Below, piece by piece: positions 17,789 through 27,507 of a stretch of DNA of 64,000 nt. Source of the stretch: Streptomyces iconiensis (GTDB lineage Bacteria; Actinomycetota; Actinomycetes; Streptomycetales; Streptomycetaceae); NCBI RefSeq assembly GCF_028657195.3, contig NZ_JANCPR020000009.1:186001-250000 (forward strand), read 5' to 3'. The position numbers were made by a program, and so were the translations under genes. Numbering within the stretch: position 1 is the stretch's first letter; each line of letters opens with the position of its first letter. The notes under the pieces were generated by a model. That model had not been told where the DNA came from. It was given only the letters and a program-made list of their open reading frames with translations, and did no database searches.

Positions 17789-19519
17789 ATGGCAGCCCGT
17801 GTCCAGCGTTTGTCCCGGTCGATGCTGAAGACGCTGCGTGACGACCCGGCCGACGCCGAGACGCTCAGCCACAAGCTGCTGGTCCGCGCCGGTTACGTAC
17901 GTCGCACAGCCGCCGGAATCTGGACCTGGCTCCCGCTCGGCAAGCAGGTGCTGGAGAACGTCACGCGCGTCGTGCGCGAGGAGATGGACGCCATCGGCGG
18001 CCAAGAGGTCCTCCTCCCCGCGCTCCTCCCCAAGGAGCCCTACGAGGTCTCGGGGCGGTACGAGGAGTACGGCGACCTGCTCTTCCGCCTCAAGGACCGC
18101 AAGGGCGGCGAGTACCTGCTCGGTCCCACGCACGAGGAGATCTTCGCCCAGGTCGTCAAGGACCAGTGCACGTCCTACAAGGACATGCCGGTCATGATCT
18201 ACCAGATCCAGACCAAGTACCGCGACGAGGCCCGCCCCCGCTCCGGCATCCTGCGAGGCCGTGAGTTCACCATGAAGGACTCGTACAGCTTCGACGTCAC
18301 CGACGAGGGCCTCGCCGCGTCGTACGCGCTGCACCGCAAGGCGTACCAGCGCATCTTCGAACGCCTCGGCCTGGACTACCGCATCGTCTCCGCGGTCTCC
18401 GGCGCCATGGGCGGCTCGGCCTCCGAGGAGTTCCTCGCACCGGCTGTGGCGGGCGAGGACACCTACGCGCAGTGTCCTTCCTGCGGGTACGCGGCCAACA
18501 CCGAGGCGGTCAGCGTGACCGTGCCGCCCTCCCCGACCGAGGGCCACCCCGCCGTCGAGAAGCTCGACACCCCTGACACCCCCACCATCGAGACCCTCGC
18601 CGCACACCTGGGCGTGCCGGCCTCCGCCACCCTGAAGAACCTCCTGGTGAAGATCGACGGCGAGATCACCGCCGTCGGCGTCCCCGGGGACCGCGAGGTG
18701 GACCTGGGCAAGCTCGGCGAGCAGCTCGCGCCTGCCGTTGTCGAGCTGGTCACGGCGGAGGACTTCGAGGGCCGCGACGACCTCGTGCGCGGCTACGTCG
18801 GCCCCCAGGGCGGCATGGCGGGCAAGGCGTTCCGCTACCTCGCCGACCCCCGTGTCGCACCCGGCACCACCTGGGTCACCGGTGCGAACGAGGACGGCAA
18901 GCACGCGCGGAACGTGGTCTGCGGGCGTGACTTCGACGTCGACCAGTACCTCGACGTCGTCGTGGTCGAGCCCGGCGACCCCTGCCCCGTCTGCGGCGAG
19001 GGCATCGAGCTGGACCGCGCCATCGAGATCGGCCACATCTTCCAGCTCGGCCGCAAGTACGCCGACGCCTTCGAGCTGGACGTACTCGGACAGGACGGCA
19101 AGCCCGCACGCCTCACCATGGGTTCCTACGGCATCGGCGTCTCCCGCGCCGTCGCCGCGCTCGCCGAGCAGACGGCAGACGACCAGGGCCTGTGCTGGCC
19201 CCGTGAGATCGCGCCCGCCGAGGTGCACGTCGTCGCGGCAGGCAAGGCCCAGCAGACCGAGGCCGCACTCGACATCGCCGAACGGCTCGGCGCTGCGGGC
19301 GTCCGCGTCATCGTCGACGACCGGCCCGGTGTCTCGCCCGGCGTGAAGTTCACCGACGCCGAGCTGCTGGGCGTGCCGACGATCCTCGTCGCCGGGCGCG
19401 GCATCAAGGACGGCGTCGTGGAGATCAAGGACCGCCGCAGCGGTGAGCGCCAGGAGATGGCCATCGACGCCGCCCTCGCGCACCTGGCGGAGCGGGCTTC
19501 CGCGCCCTCCGCCGGCTGA
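17789..19519 (+). CDS. proS: Prolyl-tRNA synthetase
   Basis: A 576-residue class II aminoacyl-tRNA synthetase of the bacterial type. Motif 2 is [19 protein letters not shown], and motif 3 is GSYGIGVSR. An editing domain (YbaK-like INS, about residues 245-385) lies between motifs 2 and 3, as expected for bacterial-type ProS, and deacylates Ala-tRNAPro. The C-terminal anticodon-binding domain follows ([23 protein letters not shown]). The ATG has a modest GAGCAGGAG ribosome-binding site. A weak TAGGCT -10 candidate lies at 17730-17735. Confidence 0.96.
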   Translation: MAARVQRLSRSMLKTLRDDPADAETLSHKLLVRAGYVRRTAAGIWTWLPLGKQVLENVTRVVREEMDAIGGQEVLLPALLPKEPYEVSGRYEEYGDLLFRLKDRKGGEYLLGPTHEEIFAQVVKDQCTSYKDMPVMIYQIQTKYRDEARPRSGILRGREFTMKDSYSFDVTDEGLAASYALHRKAYQRIFERLGLDYRIVSAVSGAMGGSASEEFLAPAVAGEDTYAQCPSCGYAANTEAVSVTVPPSPTEGHPAVEKLDTPDTPTIETLAAHLGVPASATLKNLLVKIDGEITAVGVPGDREVDLGKLGEQLAPAVVELVTAEDFEGRDDLVRGYVGPQGGMAGKAFRYLADPRVAPGTTWVTGANEDGKHARNVVCGRDFDVDQYLDVVVVEPGDPCPVCGEGIELDRAIEIGHIFQLGRKYADAFELDVLGQDGKPARLTMGSYGIGVSRAVAALAEQTADDQGLCWPREIAPAEVHVVAAGKAQQTEAALDIAERLGAAGVRVIVDDRPGVSPGVKFTDAELLGVPTILVAGRGIKDGVVEIKDRRSGERQEMAIDAALAHLAERASAPSAG

Positions 19520-19653
19520 GACCCTGCCCCCTGGCCCTGACCGACCGCACCGGGCGGCGCCTTCGCGCGCTGCCTGGTGCGACGCGTGGGCGCGCAGCGG
19601 GTGGCAGGGAGTTGGCCCCTCAGCCGGGGCGCGGGGCGCAGACGCAGAGCCGG

Positions 19654-20610
19654 TCAGAGCCAGGAGGCGAATTCGAGGAGCATCTCCGCGTCGGCCCGGT
19701 TGCCGCCCGCCGACTGGCGGACCGCTGACTCGACCGCGCGGTAGAGCGCCCACAGCCGCACCCGCTCGCGCGGCACGTCCAGCGAGTCGGCGAGCTTGTT
19801 GACGCGGCGCCGGGTCGCGGCTGCGGCACCTGTCGAGGCCATCAGATCGTGGAGCCGGTCGCGCACGAGCCGCGCCAGCTCGTAGGCGGGCTCGCCGACG
19901 AGCGGATCGGGGCCGACAGTCAGCCAGGGGGCGCGTTCGGCCGCCGCGGCGGCGCCGAGCACGGCGCCCTGCCGGAAGTCGCCGTGCAGCAGCACGGAGT
20001 CCTCGCCCGGCGGAGGGTCGGCGAGCAGTGTGTCCCGCGCCTCCAGCGCCGCTTCCACCAGGGGCAGCGCCTCGTCGGGCGCGGCACCGCGCATCAGCGC
20101 GGCCTCGCTCCGGGTGTGCTCGGCGACGGTCTCGAACACGGTGCTGTCCCCGGCGGGCACCCACAGGCGCCGCACCACGGAGACGGCCTCCAGCGTGGCC
20201 TTCGCCTCGGGCAGCGACCGCAGCGAGACCTCGCCCCGCAGCCGCTCCAGAAGCAGCGCGCCCTCCTCGGGCGCCGCCCGCAGCACGCGTACGGCCCCGA
20301 GCCCGTGCCAGCGCGTCAGCGCCTCGTACTCGCGTGCGGCCCGTACCGGCGCGGGAGCCCCGTCGGGCGCCACCAGCTTCAGCGCGGCGGGGAGGCCGTC
20401 GGACTGCCGTACGAGAACCACCAGGCTGCTGCGTCCGCCGGGGGAGACGACGCGCTCGGCCGTCAGCTCCCACTCCTCCAACTGCCGTTCCAGCAGCGCC
20501 GGCAGGTCGCCCAGCCAGTTCTGTGCCCTCGTGACCGCCTCGGAGCCGGGCTGCGAGGCCAGGGCGCGCACCAGCCGCTGCGGGGGTTCGAGGGGCAGTA
20601 CGGAAGGCAT
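19654..20610 (-). CDS. Aminoglycoside phosphotransferase-fold protein with degenerate active site
   Basis: A 318-residue protein of the APH/hydroxyurea-phosphotransferase (APH_6_hur-like) kinase fold. The N-lobe has a Lys-containing strand (PAALKLVAPDG), followed by AREYEALTRWHGLGAVRVL. The catalytic loop HGDFRQGAVL keeps His-Gly-Asp but lacks the usual Asn four residues on. The metal-binding Asp position of the family pattern (VIDPKGLVGDPAYE) reads TVGPDPLVGEPAYE, with Gly in place of Asp. The usual chemistry is phosphorylation of antibiotics or small molecules. With both metal ligands altered the protein may be a pseudokinase. It is convergent with proS. Confidence 0.7.
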   Translation of the reverse strand: MPSVLPLEPPQRLVRALASQPGSEAVTRAQNWLGDLPALLERQLEEWELTAERVVSPGGRSSLVVLVRQSDGLPAALKLVAPDGAPAPVRAAREYEALTRWHGLGAVRVLRAAPEEGALLLERLRGEVSLRSLPEAKATLEAVSVVRRLWVPAGDSTVFETVAEHTRSEAALMRGAAPDEALPLVEAALEARDTLLADPPPGEDSVLLHGDFRQGAVLGAAAAAERAPWLTVGPDPLVGEPAYELARLVRDRLHDLMASTGAAAATRRRVNKLADSLDVPRERVRLWALYRAVESAVRQSAGGNRADAEMLLEFASWL

Positions 20611-20664
20611 TCCTGGACTGGCCTTTCAGAGCGGTGCGCGTACGGGAAGCGCACAGAGGCAGGG

Positions 20665-21144
20665 TCAGAACTCGCCGGGAGCGCCGGACCCGCTCGGCGA
20701 GCCCGAGGGGGTCGCGGGCGCGTCAGCTGAGCCGAGTTCGGTGAGACCTGGGAAGGCTACGCCGCTTCCCTTCCAGCGCGCCGACCGGATGGCCGCCTCA
20801 CGGAGCGCCCCCGCCGCCTCCCGCCGCCGCGCTCCCTCGCTTGCCCGTACGAGGTCCGCGTACACCCCCGCGACCCGGTCCTCCAGCTCGGCGGCGAGCC
20901 GGACGGCGGCTGCGCTGTCGGGCACGGCGAACGGCAGCGCGTAGGCCGCTGCGGCGGGCGCTGGCTTGCCGTCCAGGCCGCGCACGGTCCTGCGCAGCGC
21001 GTCCCGGCGTGCCCTGTGTGCGTCGTAGGCGGCGCGTGCCTCGTTCTTGCGTTCCTCCGTGATGCGCCCGCCGACGACGCCGTACCCGTAGACGGCGGCG
21101 TGTTCGGCGCGCAACGCGGCCTGGGCGGCGGCGAGTTCCGTCAT
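20665..21144 (-). CDS. DUF4439 ferritin-like protein
   Basis: A 159-residue, mostly helical protein beginning LAAAQAALRAEHAAVYGYGVVGG, the typical opening of DUF4439 ferritin-like proteins. A second helix pair follows (AAVRLAAELEDRVAGVYADLVRAS). Glu and His of the first helix could be metal ligands, but the full ferritin set was not confirmed. The start overlaps the stop of the upstream lipoprotein gene (ATGA on the minus strand), so both are made together. The C-terminal tail is Ser/Pro/Gly-rich. Confidence 0.7.
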   Translation of the reverse strand: MTELAAAQAALRAEHAAVYGYGVVGGRITEERKNEARAAYDAHRARRDALRRTVRGLDGKPAPAAAAYALPFAVPDSAAAVRLAAELEDRVAGVYADLVRASEGARRREAAGALREAAIRSARWKGSGVAFPGLTELGSADAPATPSGSPSGSGAPGEF

Positions 21145-21791
21145 CTGCCGGCTCCGCTCTGTTCGAGGAGGTACACATGGGCCCCGCCGGAGGCGGCGAC
21201 CGAGGCCAGCAGCCGGGCCAGTTCCGGGGGTGCGTCGGCGAGCGCACCTGTGCGCGCGTCCGCCAGCCGCCGTTCGGCGCCCGCCAGCGCGCTGAGCGCT
21301 TCCCTCTCGTCGTGCGGTACGGCCGCCCTGTCGGGCGAGTGCCGCGGCTCAGGGGCCGAGGGCCCCGGCTGCCCGTTCGGCGGCGCACCCGTCGTCCCGG
21401 ACCGGGACGGTGCGGGGGAGGCGCCGGGAGAGGCGGACGAGCCGGAGGGTGAGGGCGAGGCGGTGGCGGCTCCGCTCACGTCGCGCAGCACCCGCATGTG
21501 CCGCGCCACCTCCTCGCGCAGCGGGCGCAGCCGCTCGGCGAGCGCGGGATGCACGGCCAGGGTGCCGTCGTAACGGGCCAGCAGGGTCTCGCTCTCGCGT
21601 GCCGTACGCGCCCGCAGGCGCCTTGCCTCGTCCGACCGTTCGGCGTCCACGGTGGCGGCCGAGGTCCCCTCGCCCGAGCATCCGGTCAGGAGCCCGGCGC
21701 CCGCTCCTGCCGTGCCGACGGCACCCAGCGCGCCGGCCAGCACCGACCTCCTGCGTGGTCCCGCTGCGGCCTGTGGCGGCGTGAGCGACAT
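21141..21791 (-). CDS. Predicted lipoprotein, partner of the DUF4439 protein
   Basis: A 216-residue exported protein. The N-terminus has a twin-arginine-like run (PRRRSVLAGALGAVG) and a lipobox ending GLLTGC, so it is probably a lipid-anchored Tat substrate. The mature part is helical and Ala/Arg/Glu-rich with a central Ser/Pro/Gly linker. It ends with PPELARLLASVAASGGAHVYLLEQ, like the helical DUF4439-associated lipoproteins. The ATG at 21791 has a GGGAG ribosome-binding site. The next gene overlaps its stop. A 28-bp perfect palindrome lies 42 bases upstream of the start codon. Confidence 0.65.
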   Translation of the reverse strand: MSLTPPQAAAGPRRRSVLAGALGAVGTAGAGAGLLTGCSGEGTSAATVDAERSDEARRLRARTARESETLLARYDGTLAVHPALAERLRPLREEVARHMRVLRDVSGAATASPSPSGSSASPGASPAPSRSGTTGAPPNGQPGPSAPEPRHSPDRAAVPHDEREALSALAGAERRLADARTGALADAPPELARLLASVAASGGAHVYLLEQSGAGR

Positions 21792-21832
21792 GGTGCACTC
21801 CCTGAACATGGGCATCGCCCGGCATCTGAGCA

Positions 21833-21860
21833 TCACGTGGCGGTGATCACCGCCACGTGA
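21833..21860. promoter_or_regulatory. 28-bp perfect palindrome between lipoprotein gene and rimP
   Basis: Half-site TCACGTGGCGGTGA is followed at once by its exact reverse complement, with no spacer. It lies in the divergent intergenic region, nearer the lipoprotein gene. The length and perfection favour a dimer-binding operator or a cruciform/RNA hairpin rather than chance. No binding protein can be named. Confidence 0.8.
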
Positions 21861-22062
21861 GGGTACCCGTGGACGTTCCCGCCGGTCCTACGGGCCACCC
21901 CCGCCGTGCGCGGCCCGTACCCGGACGTCCCACAGTTCCCCTTTCCCTCAGCGGGTCCTTCAACGGGTCGGCGGGGCCCGCCACAGACGATAGGCTTGGC
22001 AGCGACACGCCCCCCGTCACAAGGCCCCCTACAACAGCACACGCGGCCGAGGAGTCACCCGG

Positions 22063-22608
22063 ATGAGCACCACCCAGAGCGAGAGGCTGCGCGGACTGCT
22101 GGAACCGCTTGTCAGCAAGAGGGGGTTGGATCTCGAAGAGATCGACGTGACCCCGGCCGGAAAGCGGCGCGTTCTGCGCGTCGTCGTGGACGCTGACGGT
22201 GGAGTTCAGCTCGACACCTGCGCGGAGCTGAGCCGCGAGCTGTCCGAGGTGCTGGACGAGAGCGACGCCATGGGTGGGCCGCCGTATGTGCTGGAGGTCA
22301 CCTCTCCCGGTGCCGACCGTCCCCTGACCGAGCAGCGGCACTACCGCCGCGCCGTCGGGAGGCTCATCAGAGCCCAGCTCACGGAGGAGGCCGGCGGCGG
22401 CGAGCTGACGGCCCGTATCACCGACGTGGACGACGAGGGCCTCGACGTCGAGGTCCCGGGCGTCAAAGGACGTAAGCCCACGCGGCGCCGCCTCGCCTAC
22501 GGCGAGATCGCCAAGGCGCGCGTGGAGATCGAGTTCAACCGCAAGGCCGCCGAAAAAGCGCAGCAGAAGTCCGCGGCCAACGACACCGAGAGCAAGGAGG
22601 AGGCGTAG
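22063..22608 (+). CDS. rimP: Ribosome maturation factor RimP
   Basis: A 181-residue 30S assembly factor. The N-terminal alpha/beta domain includes [34 protein letters not shown] and [15 protein letters not shown], the signature SPGxxRPL stretch. The C-terminal SH3-like domain ([23 protein letters not shown]) and a charged tail follow. GAGGAG is the ribosome-binding site. It is the first gene of the conserved rimP-nusA-ylxR-infB transcription unit; nusA begins 2 bases after its stop. Confidence 0.93.
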   Translation: MSTTQSERLRGLLEPLVSKRGLDLEEIDVTPAGKRRVLRVVVDADGGVQLDTCAELSRELSEVLDESDAMGGPPYVLEVTSPGADRPLTEQRHYRRAVGRLIRAQLTEEAGGGELTARITDVDDEGLDVEVPGVKGRKPTRRRLAYGEIAKARVEIEFNRKAAEKAQQKSAANDTESKEEA

Positions 22609-22610
22609 CC

Positions 22611-23639
22611 GTGGACATCGACATGAGTGCCCTTCGAGGGCTGGTCAGGGAGAAGGAGATCTCCCTCGACCTGCTGGTCGAGGCGATCGAGTCGGCCCTC
22701 CTCATCGCGTACCACCGCACCGAGGGCAGCAGGCGCGACGCACGCGTCGAGCTGAGCCAGAAGACCGGGCATGTGACGGTATGGGCCAAGGAGAGCGCCG
22801 ACGACCTCGAAGAGGGCGCCGAGCCCCGGGAGTTCGACGACACCCCCACAGGGTTCGGCCGTATCGCCGCCACAACGGCGAAGCAGGTCATCCTGCAGCG
22901 GCTGCGTGACGCCGAGGAGGAAGTCACCTTCGGCGAGTACGCGGGCCGCGAGGGCGATGTCGTCGCGGGCATGGTGCAGCAGGGCAAGGACCCCAAGAGC
23001 GTGCTGGTGGACATCGGCAAGCTGGAGGCCATCCTGCCCCCGCAGGAGCAGGTCCCGGGCGAGGACTACTCGCACGGCACCCGCCTGCGTACCTATGTGG
23101 TCCGCGTGGCCAAGGGCGTACGCGGCCCCTCCGTGACGCTGTCGCGTACCCACCCCAACCTCGTCAAGAAGCTCTTCGAGCTGGAGGTGCCCGAGATCGC
23201 CGACGGCTCCGTCGAGATCTCCGCCATCGCCCGTGAGGCCGGACACCGCACCAAGATCGCGGTGCGCTCGACACGTTCGGGACTGAACGCCAAGGGCGCC
23301 TGCATCGGCCCCATGGGCGGCCGTGTGCGCAATGTCATGGCGGAGCTGCACGGCGAGAAGATCGACATCGTCGACTGGTCCGACGACCCCGCCGACCTGG
23401 TGGCCAACGCGCTCTCGCCGGCCCGGGTGAGCAAGGTGGAGATCGTCGACCTGGCCGCCCGCTCGGCCCGTGTGACCGTGCCCGACTACCAGCTTTCGCT
23501 GGCCATCGGCAAGGAAGGCCAGAACGCCCGCCTCGCAGCGAGGCTCACGGGCTGGCGCATCGACATCCGTCCTGACACCGCGGACGCAGGCGCCGAGAGC
23601 CCCGAGAGGGCCCCGGACCGGACGGTGGACCAGGGCTGA
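22611..23639 (+). CDS. nusA: Transcription termination/antitermination factor NusA
   Basis: A 342-residue RNA-polymerase-binding protein: N-terminal domain, S1 domain ([33 protein letters not shown]) and two KH domains ([15 protein letters not shown]...[17 protein letters not shown] and [28 protein letters not shown]). As in other actinobacteria it lacks the C-terminal acidic repeats of E. coli NusA. The GTG start follows a GGAGGAGG run inside the end of rimP. An ATG 12 bases later is a less likely alternative. Confidence 0.95.
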   Translation: MDIDMSALRGLVREKEISLDLLVEAIESALLIAYHRTEGSRRDARVELSQKTGHVTVWAKESADDLEEGAEPREFDDTPTGFGRIAATTAKQVILQRLRDAEEEVTFGEYAGREGDVVAGMVQQGKDPKSVLVDIGKLEAILPPQEQVPGEDYSHGTRLRTYVVRVAKGVRGPSVTLSRTHPNLVKKLFELEVPEIADGSVEISAIAREAGHRTKIAVRSTRSGLNAKGACIGPMGGRVRNVMAELHGEKIDIVDWSDDPADLVANALSPARVSKVEIVDLAARSARVTVPDYQLSLAIGKEGQNARLAARLTGWRIDIRPDTADAGAESPERAPDRTVDQG

Positions 23640-23681
23640 CAGCCGGGAGCGGCCCGCCGGTGCTGCTCCTGAGTAACGGCG

Positions 23682-23707
23682 CCCTTACCCCCCAAGGGGT
23701 TCAAGGG
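23682..23707 (+). terminator. Weak hairpin between nusA and ylxR
   Basis: CCCTT-A-CCCC (from 23682) can pair with GGGG-TTC-AAGGG (to 23707) with an internal loop. It may only attenuate, since ylxR and infB normally share transcripts with nusA. Confidence 0.3.
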
Positions 23708-23718
23708 CTTCGGGGAGG

Positions 23719-23731
23719 TAGACTTAAATAG
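23719..23731 (+). promoter_or_regulatory. -10 element TAGACT directly before ylxR
   Basis: TAGACT at 23719-23724 lies six bases before the GTG of ylxR, the spacing expected for a leaderless transcript. However, a GGGGAGG ribosome-binding sequence at 23712-23718 also serves the read-through mRNA. Both modes may operate. Confidence 0.45.
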
Positions 23732-24027
23732 TGTCTGGCCGAATGCGTGACCGGGCATGCCCTCAGCGAACCTGCGTGGGCTGCCGGGAGCGCTCGGACA
23801 AGAGGCGTCTGCTGCGTGTAGTGCTGATCGGGGGAAGCCTGATTCCCGATCTTCGCGGTAGGCTGCCCGGCCGGGGTGCTTACGTTCACCCCGTTCCGGC
23901 CTGCCTTGAGCAGGCCGTCCGGCGCCGGGCGTTCAACAGGGCCTTCCGGGGTCCGGGTCCGTTCGATCTCCAGGAACTGCGGGAGACCGTCGAGCGGGCG
24001 GCAACGACAGCACAGGCAACACCGTAA
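23731..24027 (+). CDS. ylxR: YlxR family RNA-binding protein (DUF448)
   Basis: A 98-residue basic protein with the family signature RTCVGCRERSDKRRLLRVV at the N-terminus and GRGAYVHPVPACLEQAVRRRAFNRAFR in the middle. YlxR proteins sit between nusA and infB in many bacteria; roles in rnpB transcription or RNA binding have been reported for some. It starts with GTG, and the position in the operon is canonical. Confidence 0.85.
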   Translation: MSGRMRDRACPQRTCVGCRERSDKRRLLRVVLIGGSLIPDLRGRLPGRGAYVHPVPACLEQAVRRRAFNRAFRGPGPFDLQELRETVERAATTAQATP

Positions 24028-24090
24028 GACAGCCCGTACGGAACCTCCGTGCGGAGAGGTACCTCGCGAGTTGGAAGTAGGTCGAGATTG

Positions 24091-24138
24091 CGATGAGCAC
24101 TCGATGAGTACGCGATGAGTACGCCCATGCATAAGTAG
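24091..24138 (+). promoter_or_regulatory. infB leader: 11-bp triple repeat forming three overlapping mini-ORFs
   Basis: CGATGAGCACT, CGATGAGTACG and CGATGAGTACG follow each other at 24091-24123. Read from each ATG they give ATG-AGC-ACT-CGA-TGA (24093-24107, MSTR-stop), ATG-AGT-ACG-CGA-TGA (24104-24118, MSTR-stop) and ATG-AGT-ACG-CCC-ATG-CAT-AAG-TAG (24115-24138, MSTPMHK-stop). Each stop overlaps the next start as ATGA. The last stop is 41 bases before the infB GTG. They may act as a reinitiation relay that senses initiation capacity. Confidence 0.6.
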
Positions 24139-24179
24139 CGAAGGTCCGGCGGACGATCCCCCGGGCCGTAAGGAGCGAA

Positions 24180-27100
24180 GTGGCTAAGGTCCGGGTATAC
24201 GAGCTCGCCAAGGAGCTTGGAGTCGAGAGCAAGGTCGTCATGGCCAAGCTCCAAGAACTTGGAGAATTCGTCCGTTCGGCGTCCTCGACCATCGAGGCGC
24301 CGGTAGTTCGCAAACTGACTGACGCATTCGACGCGGGCAGTGGCGCCAACGGCGCCAAGAAGTCCGCAGCGAAGCCCGCGGCGCCGAAGAAGGCAGCCGC
24401 CAAGCCCGCCGCACCCAAGCCGGGTACGAGCGAGGCCCCCAAGCCGGGCGCACCGAAGCCCGGTACTCCCAAGCCGGCCCCCGAGGCCGACGAGACTCCC
24501 CAGGCTCCGGCAGCCCCCGAGACTCCCGCCCCGAGCCCCGCTCAGGACGAGACCGGTGACACGGCCGAGGCCCCCAGCCCCGGCACGCCCAAGCCCGGTG
24601 CCCCGAGGCCGGGTCCGGCGCAGCCCGTGACCCCCTCCAGGCCCGAGTTCCAGGCCCCGCCCGAGGCGCCCGGTACGCCGAAGCCCGGCGGTCCCAAGCC
24701 CGGCCAGACCCCGAAGCCCAGCCAGGCGCCCCGTCCCGGTCAGGGTCAGGGCGGCCAGGGCGGCCAGGGTCAGGGCGGTCAGGGCCAGGGCGGTCAGGGT
24801 GGCCGCGGTCAGGGCCAGGGCGCCAAGCCGGGCCAGGGCCAGGGTTCCCCGAAGCCGGGTGCGCGTCCCTCCGGGCCGCGTCCGGGCAACAACCCCTTCA
24901 CCTCCGGTGGTTCGACCGGCATGGCACGCCCGCAGGCGCCCCGTTCCGGTGGTGCCCCCAAGCCCGGCCAGGGTCCGAAGCCCGGCGGTCCGCCCAAGCC
25001 CGGTCAGGGTGGGCAGGGCGGCCAGGGTGGCGGCCCCCGCCCGCAGGCTCCCGGTGGCGGTCGCGCGACGCCCGGCAACATGCCGCGTCCGCAGGCCCCC
25101 CAGGGCGGCCCGCGTCCCGGTGGTCCGGCAGGCAACCGTCCGAACCCGGGCATGATGCCGCAGCGTCCCGCTGCCGGCCCGCGTCCCGGCCCCGGCCGTA
25201 GCGGTCCCGGTGCGGGCGGCGGCGGTCGTCCGGGTGCTGGTGGCGGCGCAGGCCGTCCCGGTGGCGGCGGCGGTTTCGCCGGTCGTCCCGGTGGCGGTGG
25301 CGGTGCTGGTCGTCCGGGCGGTGGCGGCGGCGGTTTCGCCGGTCGTCCCGGTGGCGGCGGCCGTCCCGGTTTCGCCGGCCGGCCCGGCGGTCCCGGTGCC
25401 CGCGGTGGCACACAGGGCGCGTTCGGCCGTCCCGGCGGGCCCGCCCGCCGTGGGCGCAAGTCGAAGCGGCAGAGGCGCCAGGAGTACGAGCAGATGCAGG
25501 CGCCGTCGGTCGGCGGCGTGATGCTGCCTCGCGGCAAGGGCGAGACCGTCCGGCTGTCGCGTGGTGCCTCGCTCACGGACTTCGCGGAGAAGATCAACGC
25601 CAACCCGGCGTCGCTGGTCCAGGTGATGTTCAACCTGGGCGAGATGGTCACCGCGACCCAGTCCGTCTCCGACGAGACGCTGAACCTTCTCGGCGACGAG
25701 ATGAACTACACCGTTCAGATCGTCAGCCCGGAGGAGGAGGACCGCGAGCTTCTTGAGTCCTTCGACATCGAGTTCGGCGAGGACGAGGGCGGCGAGCAGG
25801 CGCTCATGCCGCGCCCGCCGGTCGTGACCGTCATGGGTCACGTCGACCACGGTAAGACGAGGCTTCTGGACGCGATCCGGAAGACCAACGTCATCGAGGG
25901 CGAGGCAGGTGGCATCACCCAGCACATCGGTGCCTACCAGGCGGCGACCGAGGTGAACGGTGAAGAGCGCAAGATCACCTTCATCGACACTCCTGGCCAC
26001 GAGGCGTTCACCGCCATGCGTGCCCGCGGTGCCAAGTCGACGGACATCGCGATCCTGGTGGTCGCGGCGAACGACGGCGTGATGCCGCAGACCGTCGAGG
26101 CGCTCAACCACGCCAAGGCGGCCGAGGTCCCGATCGTCGTCGCGGTCAACAAGATCGACGTCGAGGGTGCCGACCCGACCAAGGTGCGCGGTCAGCTCAC
26201 CGAGTACGGGCTGGTGGCCGAGGAGTACGGCGGCGAGACCATGTTCGTCGACATTTCGGCCCGTGAGGGTCTGAATATCGAGGAACTGCTGGAGGCCGTG
26301 GTCCTCACCGCGGACGCCTCGCTCGACCTGCGGGCCAACCCCGACCAGGACGCGCAGGGCATCGCGATCGAGGCCCACCTGGACCGTGGCCGCGGCGCCG
26401 TCGCGACCGTGCTGGTCCAGCGCGGCACCCTGACGGTCGGCGAGACGATGGTCGTCGGTGACGCCTACGGCCGCGTCCGCGCGATGCTCGACGACAAGGG
26501 CAACAACATCAAGGAAGCGGGTCCCTCGACCCCCGTCCTGGTGCTCGGTCTCACCAACGTTCCTGGTGCGGGCGACAACTTCCTGGTGGTCGACGAGGAC
26601 CGTACGGCCCGTCAGATCGCCGAGAAGCGTGCGGCCCGTGAGCGCAACGCGGCCTTCGCCAAGCGGACCCGCCGCGTCTCGCTGGAGGACCTGGACAAGG
26701 TGCTCAAGGCGGGCGAGGTGCAGCAGCTCAACCTCATCATCAAGGGCGACGCTTCCGGTTCGGTCGAGGCCCTTGAGTCCTCGCTGCTCCAGCTCGACGT
26801 CGGCGAAGAGGTCGACCTGCGCATCCTGCACCGCGGTGTGGGTGCGGTCACCGAGACCGACATCGACCTGGCGACCGGCTCCGACGCGATCGTGATCGGC
26901 TTCAACGTCCGCGCCGAGGGGCGTGCCACGCAGCTGGCCGAGCGCGAGGGTGTCGACGTCCGGTACTACTCGGTGATCTACCAGGTCATCGAGGAGATCG
27001 AGGCGGCCCTGAAGGGCATGCTGAAGCCGGAGTACGAAGAGGTCGAGCTGGGCACGGCGGAGATCCGCGAGGTCTTCCGCTCGTCCAAGCTGGGCAACAT

Positions 27101-27335
27101 CGCGGGTGTTCTCATCCGCTCCGGCGAGGTCAAGCGCAACACCAAGGCCCGTGTGCTCCGCGACAGCAAGGTCGTGGCGGAGAACCTCAACATCGTGGGC
27201 CTGCGCCGCTTCAAGGACGACGTCACCGAGATCCGTGAAGGCTTCGAGGGCGGTATCAACCTCGGCAGCTACAACGACATCAAGGTCGACGACGTCATCG
27301 CGACGTACGAGATGCGGGAGAAGCCCCGCGGCTGA
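24180..27335 (+). CDS. infB: Translation initiation factor IF-2
   Basis: A 1051-residue GTPase that loads fMet-tRNA on the 30S subunit. Order: IF2_N domain ([25 protein letters not shown]) at 1-50; a long low-complexity linker, Ala/Pro/Lys then Gly/Gln/Pro/Arg-rich, to about residue 420; a second IF2_N-like segment; the G domain with GHVDHGKT (553-560), [22 protein letters not shown] and SARE; then domains II-IV ending [12 protein letters not shown]. The GTG start has GGAGCG. The linker is long even for actinobacteria and includes near-perfect GRPGGGGG(F)AGRPG repeats. It is the last gene before a strong terminator. Confidence 0.97.
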   Translation: MAKVRVYELAKELGVESKVVMAKLQELGEFVRSASSTIEAPVVRKLTDAFDAGSGANGAKKSAAKPAAPKKAAAKPAAPKPGTSEAPKPGAPKPGTPKPAPEADETPQAPAAPETPAPSPAQDETGDTAEAPSPGTPKPGAPRPGPAQPVTPSRPEFQAPPEAPGTPKPGGPKPGQTPKPSQAPRPGQGQGGQGGQGQGGQGQGGQGGRGQGQGAKPGQGQGSPKPGARPSGPRPGNNPFTSGGSTGMARPQAPRSGGAPKPGQGPKPGGPPKPGQGGQGGQGGGPRPQAPGGGRATPGNMPRPQAPQGGPRPGGPAGNRPNPGMMPQRPAAGPRPGPGRSGPGAGGGGRPGAGGGAGRPGGGGGFAGRPGGGGGAGRPGGGGGGFAGRPGGGGRPGFAGRPGGPGARGGTQGAFGRPGGPARRGRKSKRQRRQEYEQMQAPSVGGVMLPRGKGETVRLSRGASLTDFAEKINANPASLVQVMFNLGEMVTATQSVSDETLNLLGDEMNYTVQIVSPEEEDRELLESFDIEFGEDEGGEQALMPRPPVVTVMGHVDHGKTRLLDAIRKTNVIEGEAGGITQHIGAYQAATEVNGEERKITFIDTPGHEAFTAMRARGAKSTDIAILVVAANDGVMPQTVEALNHAKAAEVPIVVAVNKIDVEGADPTKVRGQLTEYGLVAEEYGGETMFVDISAREGLNIEELLEAVVLTADASLDLRANPDQDAQGIAIEAHLDRGRGAVATVLVQRGTLTVGETMVVGDAYGRVRAMLDDKGNNIKEAGPSTPVLVLGLTNVPGAGDNFLVVDEDRTARQIAEKRAARERNAAFAKRTRRVSLEDLDKVLKAGEVQQLNLIIKGDASGSVEALESSLLQLDVGEEVDLRILHRGVGAVTETDIDLATGSDAIVIGFNVRAEGRATQLAEREGVDVRYYSVIYQVIEEIEAALKGMLKPEYEEVELGTAEIREVFRSSKLGNIAGVLIRSGEVKRNTKARVLRDSKVVAENLNIVGLRRFKDDVTEIREGFEGGINLGSYNDIKVDDVIATYEMREKPRG

Positions 27336-27374
27336 GTCCCGTCCGGCTCCGGCCGGGAAGAACCCAGCGCGTTT

Positions 27375-27416
27375 CCGGGGCCGGTCGGCGGAAGGAATTC
27401 CGTCGATCGGCCCCGG
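27375..27416 (+). terminator. Strong hairpin terminator after infB
   Basis: 19-base arms (27375-27393 and 27398-27416, core CGGGGCCG/CGGCCCCG) pair with only two G-U wobbles around a GGAA loop, 40 bases after the infB stop. Confidence 0.7.
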
Positions 27417-27507
27417 CCGTTGCGTGTACGGTTCCAGTGACCCGTACGCCCCCGGCCACCGCCGGGGGGTGCACCCAAGGCCCCACGGGTGGCTCAACCC
27501 GCACTGT

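Noticed and set aside
17567..20473. 968-codon minus-strand frame across proS and the APH-like gene
   Set aside because: Antisense of proS over most of its length and out of frame with the real APH-like gene.
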